A stretch of DNA of 64,000 nucleotides from Microbacterium sp. H83. Its GTDB lineage: Bacteria > Actinomycetota > Actinomycetes > Actinomycetales > Microbacteriaceae. The position numbers were made by a program, and so were the translations under genes. The stretch spans positions 57,927 through 121,926 of the forward strand of contig NZ_LWCU01000055.1 in the NCBI RefSeq assembly GCF_001650405.1, read 5' to 3'. Each line of letters opens with the position of its first letter. Within the stretch, counting starts at the first letter, position 1. The notes beneath the pieces were generated by a model. It ran no database searches. It had not been told where the DNA came from and was given only the letters and a program-made list of their open reading frames with translations. Of this stretch, positions 1-7,379 are shown piece after piece.

Positions 1-200
1 AGCGCGATGCGGACGGCATCCTCTCCGCCGCGCAGGCGGTGCTCGCGGAGGAGTCGCTCGTGCCCGAGTACCTGGAGCTCCGGGATGCCGAGACGCTGCA
101 TCCCGTGACGCGCATCGAGCGGGATGCCCTCCTGCTCGTCGCGGCCCGTGTCGGCGCGGCACGGCTGATCGACAACCACATCCTGAAAGGTGACGCGTGA
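1..200 (+). CDS. panC: Pantoate--beta-alanine ligase, C-terminal part (5' end outside window)
   Basis: This is the last 65 codons of an open frame that enters from the left edge (codons start at base 3). PanC condenses pantoate and beta-alanine with ATP to make pantothenate in the cytoplasm. The visible tail carries the family's closing pattern: LVPEYLELRD, then ETLHPV, then LLVAARVGAARLIDN. Its stop codon overlaps the panB start (GTGATGA), so the two pantothenate genes are translationally coupled. The ATP-binding N-terminal domain lies outside the window. The identification rests on the tail pattern plus the panB neighbour. Confidence 0.88.
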   Translation, partial: RDADGILSAAQAVLAEESLVPEYLELRDAETLHPVTRIERDALLLVAARVGAARLIDNHILKGDA

Positions 201-1066
201 TGAGCGCCCATGTCCCGACGAAGCGGCTCACGATCGCGGATCTCGCGACGAAGAAGCGCGCCGGCGAGCCGATCGTCATGGTGACGGCCTACGACCACCC
301 GAGTGCGCAGATCGTCGAGACCGCCGGCGTCGACATGGTGCTCGTCGGCGACTCGGCGGCGATGACCGTGCTCGGATACGACAGCACCGTGCCGATCACG
401 ACCGACGAGATGCTGATGCTGACCCGTGCGGTGCGCCGCGGTCTCACGCGGCCCCTGCTGGTGGGCGACCTGCCGTTCGGGTCGTACGAGGCGTCCGACG
501 AGCTCGCCCTCGCCACGGCCCAGCGCTTCATCAAGGAGGCAGGGGTCGATCTCGTCAAGATCGAGCGCGGCGGAACGACCGTCGACCGTGCCCGGGCGTT
601 GGTGAATGCCGGCATCCCGGTCGTCGGGCACGTCGGCCTGACGCCGCAGACGGCGACCGCGCTCGGCGGGTTCCGGGCGCAGGGGCGCACCGCCGAGGCG
701 GCCCTGTCGGTGATCGACGACGCGCTCGCGCTGCAGGATGCCGGAGTGTCGCTGATCGTCGTCGAGGCCGTGCCGTCGGAGGTCACCGCCGCCCTGATGC
801 CGCTGCTGACGGTTCCGGTCATCGGGATCGGAGCGGGGGCGGATGCCGACGGCCAGGTGCTCGTGTTCCACGACCTGCTGGGGATCTACGACGGTCCGGC
901 CGCTACCTTCGTCAAGCGCTACGCCGAGGTGCGGTCGGCGTCGGTCGACGGGGTCGCGGCGTATGCGGCGGAGGTCCGGTCGGGTGCGTACCCCGCGCCC
1001 GAGCACGGATACCGGATGCCGGAGGCGGAGGCCACGCGGATGCGGGAGCTGCTCGCCGCGCGGTGA
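200..1066 (+). CDS. panB: 3-methyl-2-oxobutanoate hydroxymethyltransferase
   Basis: A 288-aa protein of normal PanB length. PanB transfers a hydroxymethyl group from 5,10-methylene-THF to alpha-ketoisovalerate, giving ketopantoate, the first committed step to pantothenate and CoA. Diagnostic segments are MVTAYDHPSA near the start, MVLVGDSAAM with the metal-binding Asp, VKIERGG, GHVGLTPQ, and IGIGAGADADGQVLVFHDLLG. The chosen ATG at 200 follows an in-frame GTG at 197 that could also serve. It directly follows panC with a few bases of overlap, forming a panCB unit. No riboswitch or promoter is seen between them. Confidence 0.97.
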   Translation: MSAHVPTKRLTIADLATKKRAGEPIVMVTAYDHPSAQIVETAGVDMVLVGDSAAMTVLGYDSTVPITTDEMLMLTRAVRRGLTRPLLVGDLPFGSYEASDELALATAQRFIKEAGVDLVKIERGGTTVDRARALVNAGIPVVGHVGLTPQTATALGGFRAQGRTAEAALSVIDDALALQDAGVSLIVVEAVPSEVTAALMPLLTVPVIGIGAGADADGQVLVFHDLLGIYDGPAATFVKRYAEVRSASVDGVAAYAAEVRSGAYPAPEHGYRMPEAEATRMRELLAAR

Positions 1067-1181
1067 GCCGGGTCGGCCTTCCCGTGGCTGCCCGTGCCGC
1101 GGACGTTTCCACTTCGCTCGGTCGAATCTCGTGACGGCGTCCGAGGGAACTGCCTGGGTCCGAGGGAAGCGCGCATCCGGC

Positions 1182-1391
1182 TCAGGCCTCGGGGACCCAC
1201 CGCAGGAGGTCGCCGGGCTGACATTCCAGAACTTCGCAGAGGGCGTCGAGGGTCCCGAAGCGCACGGCCTTGGCTCGCCCGTTCTTGAGCACCGCGAGGT
1301 TGGTCGCGGTGATGCCGATGCGCTCGGCGAGTTCGCCCACACCCATCTTGCGGCGCGCGAGCATCACGTCGATGTCCACGACGACGGGCAT
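1182..1391 (-). CDS. Small XRE-family (YozG-like) HTH regulator
   Basis: A 69-aa protein that is essentially one Cro/CI helix-turn-helix: KMGVGELAERIGITATNLAVLKN (split here as helix 2, turn and recognition helix), then LDALCEVLECQPGDLL. Proteins of this size are typically encoded next to DUF2975 membrane proteins and are thought to act as their transcriptional partner. Its ATG overlaps the stop of the upstream DUF2975 gene (ATGA), so the two are co-translated. The partnership is inferred from synteny; the DNA target is probably the palindrome at 1900-1919. Confidence 0.85.
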   Translation of the reverse strand: MPVVVDIDVMLARRKMGVGELAERIGITATNLAVLKNGRAKAVRFGTLDALCEVLECQPGDLLRWVPEA

Positions 1392-1879
1392 CAGATGACT
1401 TCGTTGTCGAGTTCGGACTGCAGCGCATTCGCCCGCGCGTCACGGTCGATCGCCTGTCGCAGCAGCGCCTTCATCACGACGACGAGCAGCGCCATCCCGC
1501 CGAGCACGAGCGCGGCGCCGCCGATGAGGGCGACGACTCCCGGCGCGATCGATCCGGGAGCGAGCAGGATCGCCAGGATGAGCATCAGCACGGCCGCCGC
1601 GGCGATCGCGCCGATGATCACGTCGACGTAGCGGAAGGATGCCGACGAGAAGATCGACCCCCGACGGACCTTGCCGAGCAGCATCCACACGCAGACCCCG
1701 AAGACCTGCAGCGTCAGGATGCCGAGCACGGCGATGGTCACGAGCGCGATCCGTCCCCACAGCACCTCGCCCGCCAGATCGGCCCAGACCAGCGGCATGA
1801 TCACGGTCTGCACGACCAGCGACCCCAGCAGTGCCAACGCGATCACGACCTGCAGCACGACGATCGTCGACTTGCCCAT
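1391..1879 (-). CDS. DUF2975-type integral membrane protein
   Basis: A 162-aa protein with four hydrophobic segments (about residues 5-25, 45-70, 90-110 and 115-140), separated by a basic loop at LGKVRRGSIFSSASFRYVD. This layout is that of the DUF2975 family, whose function is unknown. The start at 1879 was chosen because AGAGGTGG lies just upstream; the frame stays open to 1954 without a better start. It forms a two-gene unit with the XRE regulator. The family normally occurs with such a regulator, so the pair may be a small autoregulated membrane-response module. Confidence 0.8.
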   Translation of the reverse strand: MGKSTIVVLQVVIALALLGSLVVQTVIMPLVWADLAGEVLWGRIALVTIAVLGILTLQVFGVCVWMLLGKVRRGSIFSSASFRYVDVIIGAIAAAAVLMLILAILLAPGSIAPGVVALIGGAALVLGGMALLVVVMKALLRQAIDRDARANALQSELDNEVI

Positions 1880-1899
1880 GACTCCACCTCTCATCGACC

Positions 1900-1919
1900 A
1901 ACGGTAGAAATCTATCGTT
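1900..1919. promoter_or_regulatory. Palindromic operator before the DUF2975/XRE unit
   Basis: The 20-base stretch AACGGTAGAAATCTATCGTT is an inverted repeat (8 of 9 arm positions pair). It lies 20 bases upstream of the DUF2975 start codon, where a repressor would cover the promoter. The likely binder is the co-encoded XRE protein; that is inference. Confidence 0.55.
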
Positions 1920-2034
1920 AATCGTTCGATCAGGGAAGGGGGGATGCCGGTCACGCCTGCCCGGGAGGGCTGCGCTCCGCGTCATCGGGGCTCCGCTGTG
2001 TCCGGCCCGCCCACGGCGTTCGGCTCCGGGTTGG

Positions 2035-2101
2035 GGCGGACGACTCCGGGTGGGACGGACGCGTCGCTGCGCAGCATCCGTCCATCGCGGAGTTCTCCGC
2101 C
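2035..2101. repeat. Dispersed hairpin repeat, copy 1
   Basis: A two-block inverted repeat. GGCGGACGACTCCG pairs with CGGAGTTCTCCGCC (12 of 14), and inside it GGACGGA pairs with TCCGTCC. The loop is about 17 bases. It shares its right half almost exactly with the copies at 2164 and 26570. Its position behind a gene end suggests a terminator or REP-like element. Confidence 0.7.
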
Positions 2102-2163
2102 GGGCGCCGCGCCTGCTCGTCGCCTCTCCGGTTCTGAAGGAGAACACCGCACCCATCGCGTCG

Positions 2164-2230
2164 GGCGGAGGACTCCCCGTCGGGCGGACTCATCGCGCCG
2201 CAGCATCCGCCCATCGCGGAGTTCTCCGCC
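2164..2230. repeat. Dispersed hairpin repeat, copy 2
   Basis: Same architecture as copy 1. The left arm GGCGGAGGACTCC pairs imperfectly with GGAGTTCTCCGCC on the right, and the inner GGGCGGA pairs with TCCGCCC. The right half differs from copy 1 by a single base over 20 or more positions. It lies about 80 bases beyond the MFS stop codon. Confidence 0.7.
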
Positions 2231-2308
2231 CCACACTGTGCCCGCCGCACAGGCCCGCTGCGCGACCAGCACTAACGGCCCGCCGCCGGTAAGCCCCCCG
2301 CGCCCCGT

Positions 2309-3526
2309 CTACTCCGCCCGGCGCACCCGCAGCACGAGCGCCACCGCCGCGAGCAGGATCACGACGACGCCGTACCCGACGACCACGGCCTCGAGCCCGA
2401 AGACGCCGACCAGCACGCCGGCGATCACCGCGGGAACGCCGAAGGCGAGGTAGGCCAGCACGTAGATGACGGCGAACGTGTCGGCGCGCTCGGTCGCGGG
2501 GATCCGCGGCGCCAGGGATCCGACGACTCCTGAGAAGGCGGTGCCGAAGCCCATGCCGGTGACCGCGGTCGCGGCGAGGTAGAACGGTAGCGAGGTGACC
2601 GCGAGAGCGGCGAGCGACAGGGCGGTGCCGGCGGCGAGCGCAGCGGTGCCGAAGATCACCGACGTGCGCGGTCGGCGGTTGCGCATCACGAAAGCGGTGA
2701 CCGCGCCCACGCCGGCGAGCATCGCGACCGCCAGGCCCTGCCAGACGTGCGCCTCGCCGCCGAGCTCGGTGCGCACGATGTTCGCGCCCAGGGAGAGGAA
2801 CAGGCCGCCGGTCGCCCAGCCGGCGATGACCGCGGGGGCGCCGCGCCAGAAGTCCGAGCGGATGCCGGACGGGATCGACAGCCGGAAGCTCAGCGACCTC
2901 CACACTCCCGGCCGCAGGGGTGCGGTCTCCGGAGCGAGGAGGAACAGCGCGGCGAGGACGATGTAGACGGCGGTGAGGGGTGCGAAGACGTCGAGGAGCG
3001 GTTCTCCCGTGACGTCGAGCACGACCCCCGAGACCAGCGCGCCGAGGGCGAGGCCGATCCCGGGGCTCAGGGCGTTCCACAGCGCGGCGGTCCGCGCGCG
3101 GCCGTGCGGCGCGAGATCCAGGGCGGCGGCGGACAGTGCGGAGATCAGGACGCCGCTCGCCACGCCCTGCAGCACCCGGGCGAGCACGAGTGTGGCGACC
3201 GTGTCGGCGTGCCAGAACAGCACCATGCTGGCGGCGAGCAGCAGGAAGCCGCCGATCGCGACCGGGCGGCGGCCGATGTGATCCGACAGCGAGCCCGCCG
3301 TGAGGAGGGCGAGGAGCAGCGCCACCGCGTAGACGGCGAAGACGGCGCTGATGATGATCGCGTCGAATCCGATGTCTGCCGCGAGCACCGGATAGAAAGG
3401 CGACGGCGCGCTCGCTCCGCTCATCATCGCGATCTGCGCGGCGATCGCGAGCGCGAATCCGAATCGAGCGCGGCGGACGGTCGGGGCGGATGCCGGCGCC
3501 GTGGGCGTCGGTGCGGTGATGGTCAT
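2309..3526 (-). CDS. MFS drug-efflux-type transporter
   Basis: A 405-aa protein with about 12 hydrophobic segments and the MFS loop signature GSLSDHIGRRPVAIGG between TM2 and TM3. The start at 3526 has GAGGAG ten bases upstream; an in-frame start at 3547 is less likely. A small winged-helix regulator is divergently transcribed across a 105-bp gap with an inverted repeat, which is the usual layout of a repressor-controlled exporter. The substrate cannot be told from sequence. Confidence 0.88.
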   Translation of the reverse strand: MTITAPTPTAPASAPTVRRARFGFALAIAAQIAMMSGASAPSPFYPVLAADIGFDAIIISAVFAVYAVALLLALLTAGSLSDHIGRRPVAIGGFLLLAASMVLFWHADTVATLVLARVLQGVASGVLISALSAAALDLAPHGRARTAALWNALSPGIGLALGALVSGVVLDVTGEPLLDVFAPLTAVYIVLAALFLLAPETAPLRPGVWRSLSFRLSIPSGIRSDFWRGAPAVIAGWATGGLFLSLGANIVRTELGGEAHVWQGLAVAMLAGVGAVTAFVMRNRRPRTSVIFGTAALAAGTALSLAALAVTSLPFYLAATAVTGMGFGTAFSGVVGSLAPRIPATERADTFAVIYVLAYLAFGVPAVIAGVLVGVFGLEAVVVGYGVVVILLAAVALVLRVRRAE

Positions 3527-3566
3527 GCGGGCTCCTCGGTGTCGCATCCGCGGGGACGCGTGTGGG

Positions 3567-3588
3567 TTCGATAATCATCGAACTATCG
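3567..3588. promoter_or_regulatory. Operator between MFS exporter and winged-helix regulator
   Basis: TTCGAT-AATC-ATCGAA is a perfect six-base inverted repeat (3567-3582), and an overlapping CGATA...TATCG pair extends to 3588. It sits in the shared divergent promoter region. It is probably the site of the adjacent regulator. Confidence 0.5.
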
Positions 3589-3631
3589 GAGCGTACTCGC
3601 CATTCCCGGATTGTTCAACTATTCTCGAACC

Positions 3632-3937
3632 ATGCCTGGCGACCTCCCGCATCCGGATCGCTCCGAGATCCAGCTGACCGACGTGCTCTTCGCGCTCAGC
3701 GACCCCGAGCGCCTCGCGATCACCCGACAGCTCGCCGACGGCCCGCTCGACATGGCCTCCTGCCACGCCACCGATCCGAACCTGCCCAAGTCCACGAAGT
3801 CGCACTTCATGAAGGTGCTGCGTGAGGCCGGCGTCATCAGGAACGAGCCCCACGGCCGACGACGGATGCTGACGCTGCGGCGGGACGACCTCGATGCCCT
3901 GTTCCCCGGCCTGCTGGACTCCGTGCTGCGGGGGTAG
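3632..3937 (+). CDS. ArsR/winged-helix transcriptional regulator
   Basis: A 101-aa protein that is a single winged helix-turn-helix: LTDVLFALSDPERLAITRQL, the SKSTKSHFMKVLREAGVI-like recognition helix (here PKSTKSHFMKVLREAGVIRN), then a wing EPHGRRRMLTLRRDDLD. No ArsR-type metal-binding cysteine pair is visible; there is one Cys in the ASCHAT segment. It faces the MFS exporter and is likely its repressor. The start at 3632 is preferred over 3611 because the longer version would begin in the operator region. Confidence 0.82.
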   Translation: MPGDLPHPDRSEIQLTDVLFALSDPERLAITRQLADGPLDMASCHATDPNLPKSTKSHFMKVLREAGVIRNEPHGRRRMLTLRRDDLDALFPGLLDSVLRG

Positions 3938-4056
3938 CGGGGCCGTCGACGCGGGTTCCCGGAGGTGCCCCGCCCGCCGCGGTCGGCATATCGGAGTCCC
4001 GGAATTTGTTAGTACAAAGCTTCGAATGTCCCGTTCGACGCCCGTAGAATCTGAGC

Positions 4057-5433
4057 ATGAACCCGCTCACCGAACTGCACGAGGCGATGACCCGCTTCGC
4101 TGCGACGTGGGCGGGATCGGGCGACGCGCGTGGCCTGTCGCGTGAGGATCTGCTGGCGGCGAACGCCGCGATCGATGCGCTGAAGCGGCAGCTGGACGCC
4201 GTCCACACCCAGGTCGCGGCGGGCATCGCGCACGAATCGCGCGCCGAGCTCGGGGCCGGAGGCCTTGCGAAGGAGCAGGGGTATCGCTCGGCGGCTGCCC
4301 TGCTGGCCGCGACGACCGGGATGTCGAGGGGCGACGCATCGCGCCTGATCAGAGTGGGCGAGGCTACCGCGCCACGCACCGATCTGCTCGGCTCGCCGCT
4401 CCCTTCGAGGTACCCCGCTGTGCAGAAGGCCCTGCAGTCGGGCACCCTGGGGGTCGCGGCCGCTGCGCTGATCATCGCCCTGCTCGAGCGATGCCGCGTG
4501 AAGATCGGCGCCGAGCGCACGGCCGAGGCCGAGGCTTCGCTGGTGAGATCGTCCATCGGTCTTCCCCTCGACGACGTCCGCAAGGTCGTCGATCGCGCCG
4601 AAGCGTGGATCGACCCCGACGGCACCGAACCTCGCGATGACGAGCGCCGCAGCCGCAGGTCACTGACCCTGTTCGAGCGCGACGGGATGGTCCACCTCAA
4701 CGGTCGGTTCGATGTCGAGAGCGCCGCTCCGATCGTCGCCGCGATCCGCGGGTACGTGAGTGCGGCCTTCGCCGCGCGGAAGGATGCTCCGGACCCCGAC
4801 GCGCCCGACGCCGACCGCCGAAGTGTGTCCATGATGCAGGCTGACGCCCTCGAGGTGTTCTGCGCCCACGTGCTCGGCTGCAAGGGCGAGCGTGTGCCGC
4901 TGGCGGGCGCCACGGTCGTGGTACGGGTGACGCTCGATGACCTCGTCTCGGGGGAGGGGTCGGCGGAGGTCGACGGGATCGGTCAGCGGATCAGCGTCAG
5001 CGCGGCGCGACGGATGGCCGCCGGCGGGGGAGTCATCCCGTGCGTGCTCGGCAGCGACAGTCAGATCCTCGACTGGGGGCGACAGAAACGACTGTTCACG
5101 CGGTCTCAGCGTCTCGCTCTGGTGGAACGCGACGGCGGGTGCGCGATGTGCGGACTGCCTCCCGAGATGACGAAGGCACATCACATCCGCTGGTGGAGCC
5201 GGGACCACGGGCCGACCGATCTGGCGAACGGCGTGCTGCTCTGCGAGACCTGTCATCACCGGATCCATGACAACGGATGGGAGATCCGCATCGATGGGGT
5301 CGGGGTCGGCGCGGAGGTGTGGTTCATCCCGCCGCCCTACGTCGATTCGCGGCGCACGCCGAGGCTGGGCGGCCGGGCGAGATTCGAGGGCGGTGCACGG
5401 AACGATCGTGTCCCGTGGGTGCGTGCGGCATGA
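4057..5433 (+). CDS. DUF222 / HNH endonuclease (13E12-repeat family) protein
   Basis: A 458-aa protein. The N-terminal 300 residues match the DUF222 pattern (LTLFERDGMVHLNGRFD, then SMMQADALEVFCAHVLG). The C-terminal HNH nuclease reads LVERDGGCAMCGLPP, AHHIRWW, then NGVLLCETCHHRIHD, with zinc-ligand cysteines and the catalytic H-N-H residues present. Actinobacteria carry several such genes, often mobile; the biological role is not established. It stands alone between a regulator and an SDR gene. No strong ribosome-binding site precedes the ATG. Confidence 0.88.
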   Translation: MNPLTELHEAMTRFAATWAGSGDARGLSREDLLAANAAIDALKRQLDAVHTQVAAGIAHESRAELGAGGLAKEQGYRSAAALLAATTGMSRGDASRLIRVGEATAPRTDLLGSPLPSRYPAVQKALQSGTLGVAAAALIIALLERCRVKIGAERTAEAEASLVRSSIGLPLDDVRKVVDRAEAWIDPDGTEPRDDERRSRRSLTLFERDGMVHLNGRFDVESAAPIVAAIRGYVSAAFAARKDAPDPDAPDADRRSVSMMQADALEVFCAHVLGCKGERVPLAGATVVVRVTLDDLVSGEGSAEVDGIGQRISVSAARRMAAGGGVIPCVLGSDSQILDWGRQKRLFTRSQRLALVERDGGCAMCGLPPEMTKAHHIRWWSRDHGPTDLANGVLLCETCHHRIHDNGWEIRIDGVGVGAEVWFIPPPYVDSRRTPRLGGRARFEGGARNDRVPWVRAA

Positions 5434-5456
5434 TCACGCCGCGAGAGGTCATGGCC

Positions 5457-6215
5457 TCAGCGGAAGTACGAGGCGCCGTTGAGGTCCAGCACAGTGCCCG
5501 ACGCCCAGATGGCCTCGGGCGAGGTCAGGTACGCGACCGCTGCGGCGACCTCTTCGGGGATGCCCACGCGACCGAACGGGCTCTGACCGCGGATGCTGTC
5601 GCCCTGCGCGCCGTCGAGCTTCGCGGCCTGCCTGTCGGTCGAGACCATGCCGGGTGCCACCGACGCGACGGCGATGCCGTGCGGGGCGAGGGCGAGCGCG
5701 AGCGACTGCCCGAGCGCCTGCAGTCCGGCCTTCGTCGCGGCGTACGCCGGGTGGTCGAGCTCGCCGCGGAACGCGCCGCGCGACCCGACGTTGACGATCG
5801 CCCCGCCCTCGCCGCGCGCGACCAGGTGCTGTGCGACGAGCATCGACACGTTCGACGCGCCCACGAGGTTGACCGACACCATCCGAGCCCACGACTGCTG
5901 CCAGTCGGCGTAGGTCGTCGCGTCCACGCGGTGTCCGTTCGCCGCGGTCGGCGCGACGGCCGCGTTGTTCACCAGGACGTCGAGATGCCCGAGAGCGGTG
6001 ATCGCCTCGTCGACGATGCGCTGCGCGACCGTCGGATCGCCGATGTCCCCGCCGACGACGGCATGACCCGATCCGTCGAGGGACGCGACCGTCTCCTCGG
6101 CGGCATCCCGGTCCCGGCCGTAGTGCACCACGACCCGGTCGCCGCGCCGCGCGAAGGCCTGGGCGATGGCGCGTCCGATGCCGCGGGAGCTGCCGGTGAC
6201 GAGAGCGTGCGCCAT
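5457..6215 (-). CDS. SDR-family NAD(P)-dependent oxidoreductase
   Basis: A 252-aa classical short-chain dehydrogenase. TGSSRGIG at residues 7-14 is the cofactor loop, NNAAV the structural motif, and YAATK the catalytic Tyr-Lys pair, with an upstream Ser in NVGSRG. The C-terminal WASGTVLDLNGASYF matches the family end. It lies one base after the XRE regulator's stop, so the two form an operon. The substrate is unknown; 3-oxoacyl-ACP-reductase-like is a common label for such proteins but is not supported specifically here. Confidence 0.88.
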   Translation of the reverse strand: MAHALVTGSSRGIGRAIAQAFARRGDRVVVHYGRDRDAAEETVASLDGSGHAVVGGDIGDPTVAQRIVDEAITALGHLDVLVNNAAVAPTAANGHRVDATTYADWQQSWARMVSVNLVGASNVSMLVAQHLVARGEGGAIVNVGSRGAFRGELDHPAYAATKAGLQALGQSLALALAPHGIAVASVAPGMVSTDRQAAKLDGAQGDSIRGQSPFGRVGIPEEVAAAVAYLTSPEAIWASGTVLDLNGASYFR

Positions 6216-6216
6216 G

Positions 6217-6504
6217 TCAGGAGGCGACCCGCGACCGGCCGGACTCCCGGGCCGGCTCGACCTCGGCCCACACGGCGTCGAGCGACAGGTGCAGCACGCC
6301 GGCGATCGCGGCGATGGTCGAGAACGCCGGGGTCGCGACGCGGCCGGACTCGATCTTGCGCAGCGTCTCGGGAGAGACGCCCGCATCGAGGGCGACGCTC
6401 AGCATGGAGCGATCCGCCCGCGCTCGCCGCAGCAGTGCGCCGAGGCGCTCGCCGCGTTCGACCTCGGCGGGGGTGAGCGGCATCCGAACCATCATGGCGC
6501 CCAT
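6217..6504 (-). CDS. XRE-family regulator
   Basis: A 95-aa protein with a helix-turn-helix at LSVALDAGVSPETLRKIESGR, followed by a short dimerisation helix. It is the first gene of a leftward unit with the SDR gene. ATGs at 6504, 6492 and 6483 are all possible: the first overlaps the palindrome at 6503-6523, so the true start may be further in. It probably represses its own operon and perhaps the divergent methionine aminopeptidase. Confidence 0.8.
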   Translation of the reverse strand: MGAMMVRMPLTPAEVERGERLGALLRRARADRSMLSVALDAGVSPETLRKIESGRVATPAFSTIAAIAGVLHLSLDAVWAEVEPARESGRSRVAS

Positions 6505-6523
6505 ACTAATCCCGGGATAGTAT
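6503..6523. promoter_or_regulatory. Palindrome between XRE/SDR unit and methionine aminopeptidase
   Basis: ATACTA-A-TCCCGGGA-TAGTAT is a near-perfect inverted repeat centred on TCCCGGGA. A second partial copy (TACCGGGATAG) follows within ten bases. Placement in a divergent promoter points to the XRE protein as binder. Confidence 0.6.
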
Positions 6524-6552
6524 TACCGGGATAGTTATTGGAGAGCAGCATC

Positions 6553-7323
6553 ATGATCGAGATCCTCACCCCACAGCAGATAGACCGCGCCCGAGACACA
6601 GGCGCCCTCGTCGGTCGCATCCTGCAGACGCTGAAGCAGCGGGCGACGGTCGGGGTGAACCTGCTCGATCTGGACCGCTGGGCGAAGCAGATGATCGAGG
6701 ACGCCGGCGCCGTGTCGTGCTACGTCGACTACGCCCCGTCCTTCGGCCGCGGGCCGTTCGGGCACCACGTCTGCACGGCGGTCAACGATGCGGTGCTGCA
6801 CGGGATGCCCCACCACTACGTCCTCGCGGACGGCGATCTGCTGACGCTCGACCTCGCGGTCACGCTCCGCGGAGTGGCCGCCGACGCCGCGATCAGCTTC
6901 GTGGTCGGCGAGCGGGCGGCACCGGAGGACCTGGCTCTCATCGAGACGATAGAGCGAGCGCTGGCGGCGGCGATCACCGCCGCACATCCCGGCAACCGCA
7001 TCGGTGACATCTCGCACGCGATCGGATCGGTGCTGACGGCCGCCGGGTACCCGATCAACAGGGAGTTCGGCGGCCACGGGATCGGCTCGACGATGCACCA
7101 GGACCCCCACGTCGCGAACGACGGCCGCCCCGGCCGCGGGTACCGGCTCCGGCCGGGACTGCTCCTCGCGCTCGAGCCCTGGGTCATGGCCGACACCGAC
7201 GTGCTCGTCACGGATGCCGACGGCTGGACGCTCCGCAGCGCGACCGGCTGCCGCACCGCGCACACCGAGCACACGATCGCGATCACCGAGGACGGCGCGG
7301 AGATCCTGACGCTCGCGCGCTGA
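6553..7323 (+). CDS. map: Type I methionyl aminopeptidase (accessory copy)
   Basis: A 256-aa single-domain MetAP that removes N-terminal Met from nascent proteins. The five metal ligands are all recognisable: Asp in LTLDLAV, Asp in AADAAISF, His in GGHGIGSTMH, Glu in LALEPW and Glu in AHTEHTI. The substrate-site HHVCTAVNDAVLHG is also present. GGAGAG precedes the ATG at 6553. Actinobacteria usually carry more than one map gene, and its position beside a regulator rather than secY/adk suggests this is the extra, regulated copy. Confidence 0.9.
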   Translation: MIEILTPQQIDRARDTGALVGRILQTLKQRATVGVNLLDLDRWAKQMIEDAGAVSCYVDYAPSFGRGPFGHHVCTAVNDAVLHGMPHHYVLADGDLLTLDLAVTLRGVAADAAISFVVGERAAPEDLALIETIERALAAAITAAHPGNRIGDISHAIGSVLTAAGYPINREFGGHGIGSTMHQDPHVANDGRPGRGYRLRPGLLLALEPWVMADTDVLVTDADGWTLRSATGCRTAHTEHTIAITEDGAEILTLAR

Positions 7324-7351
7324 GTACCCCGCGACAGGAGTACCCCGCGAC
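7322..7351. repeat. Short tandem repeat between convergent genes
   Basis: GAGTACCCCGCGAC occurs twice (7322-7335 and 7338-7351), separated by two bases, in the 56-base gap between map and the glycosyltransferase 3' ends. No function is apparent. Confidence 0.5.
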
Positions 7352-7379
7352 GGGAGCATCCAGCGGCGGGCGGAACGGG

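Larger units (their letters stand above)
1920..2308. other. Long intergenic stretch holding two hairpin repeats
   Basis: About 390 bases separate the start of the DUF2975 unit from the 3' end of the MFS gene. No open frame here looks coding. Its main content is two copies of a palindromic repeat (2035-2101 and 2164-2230), placed downstream of the leftward MFS gene. Confidence 0.6.
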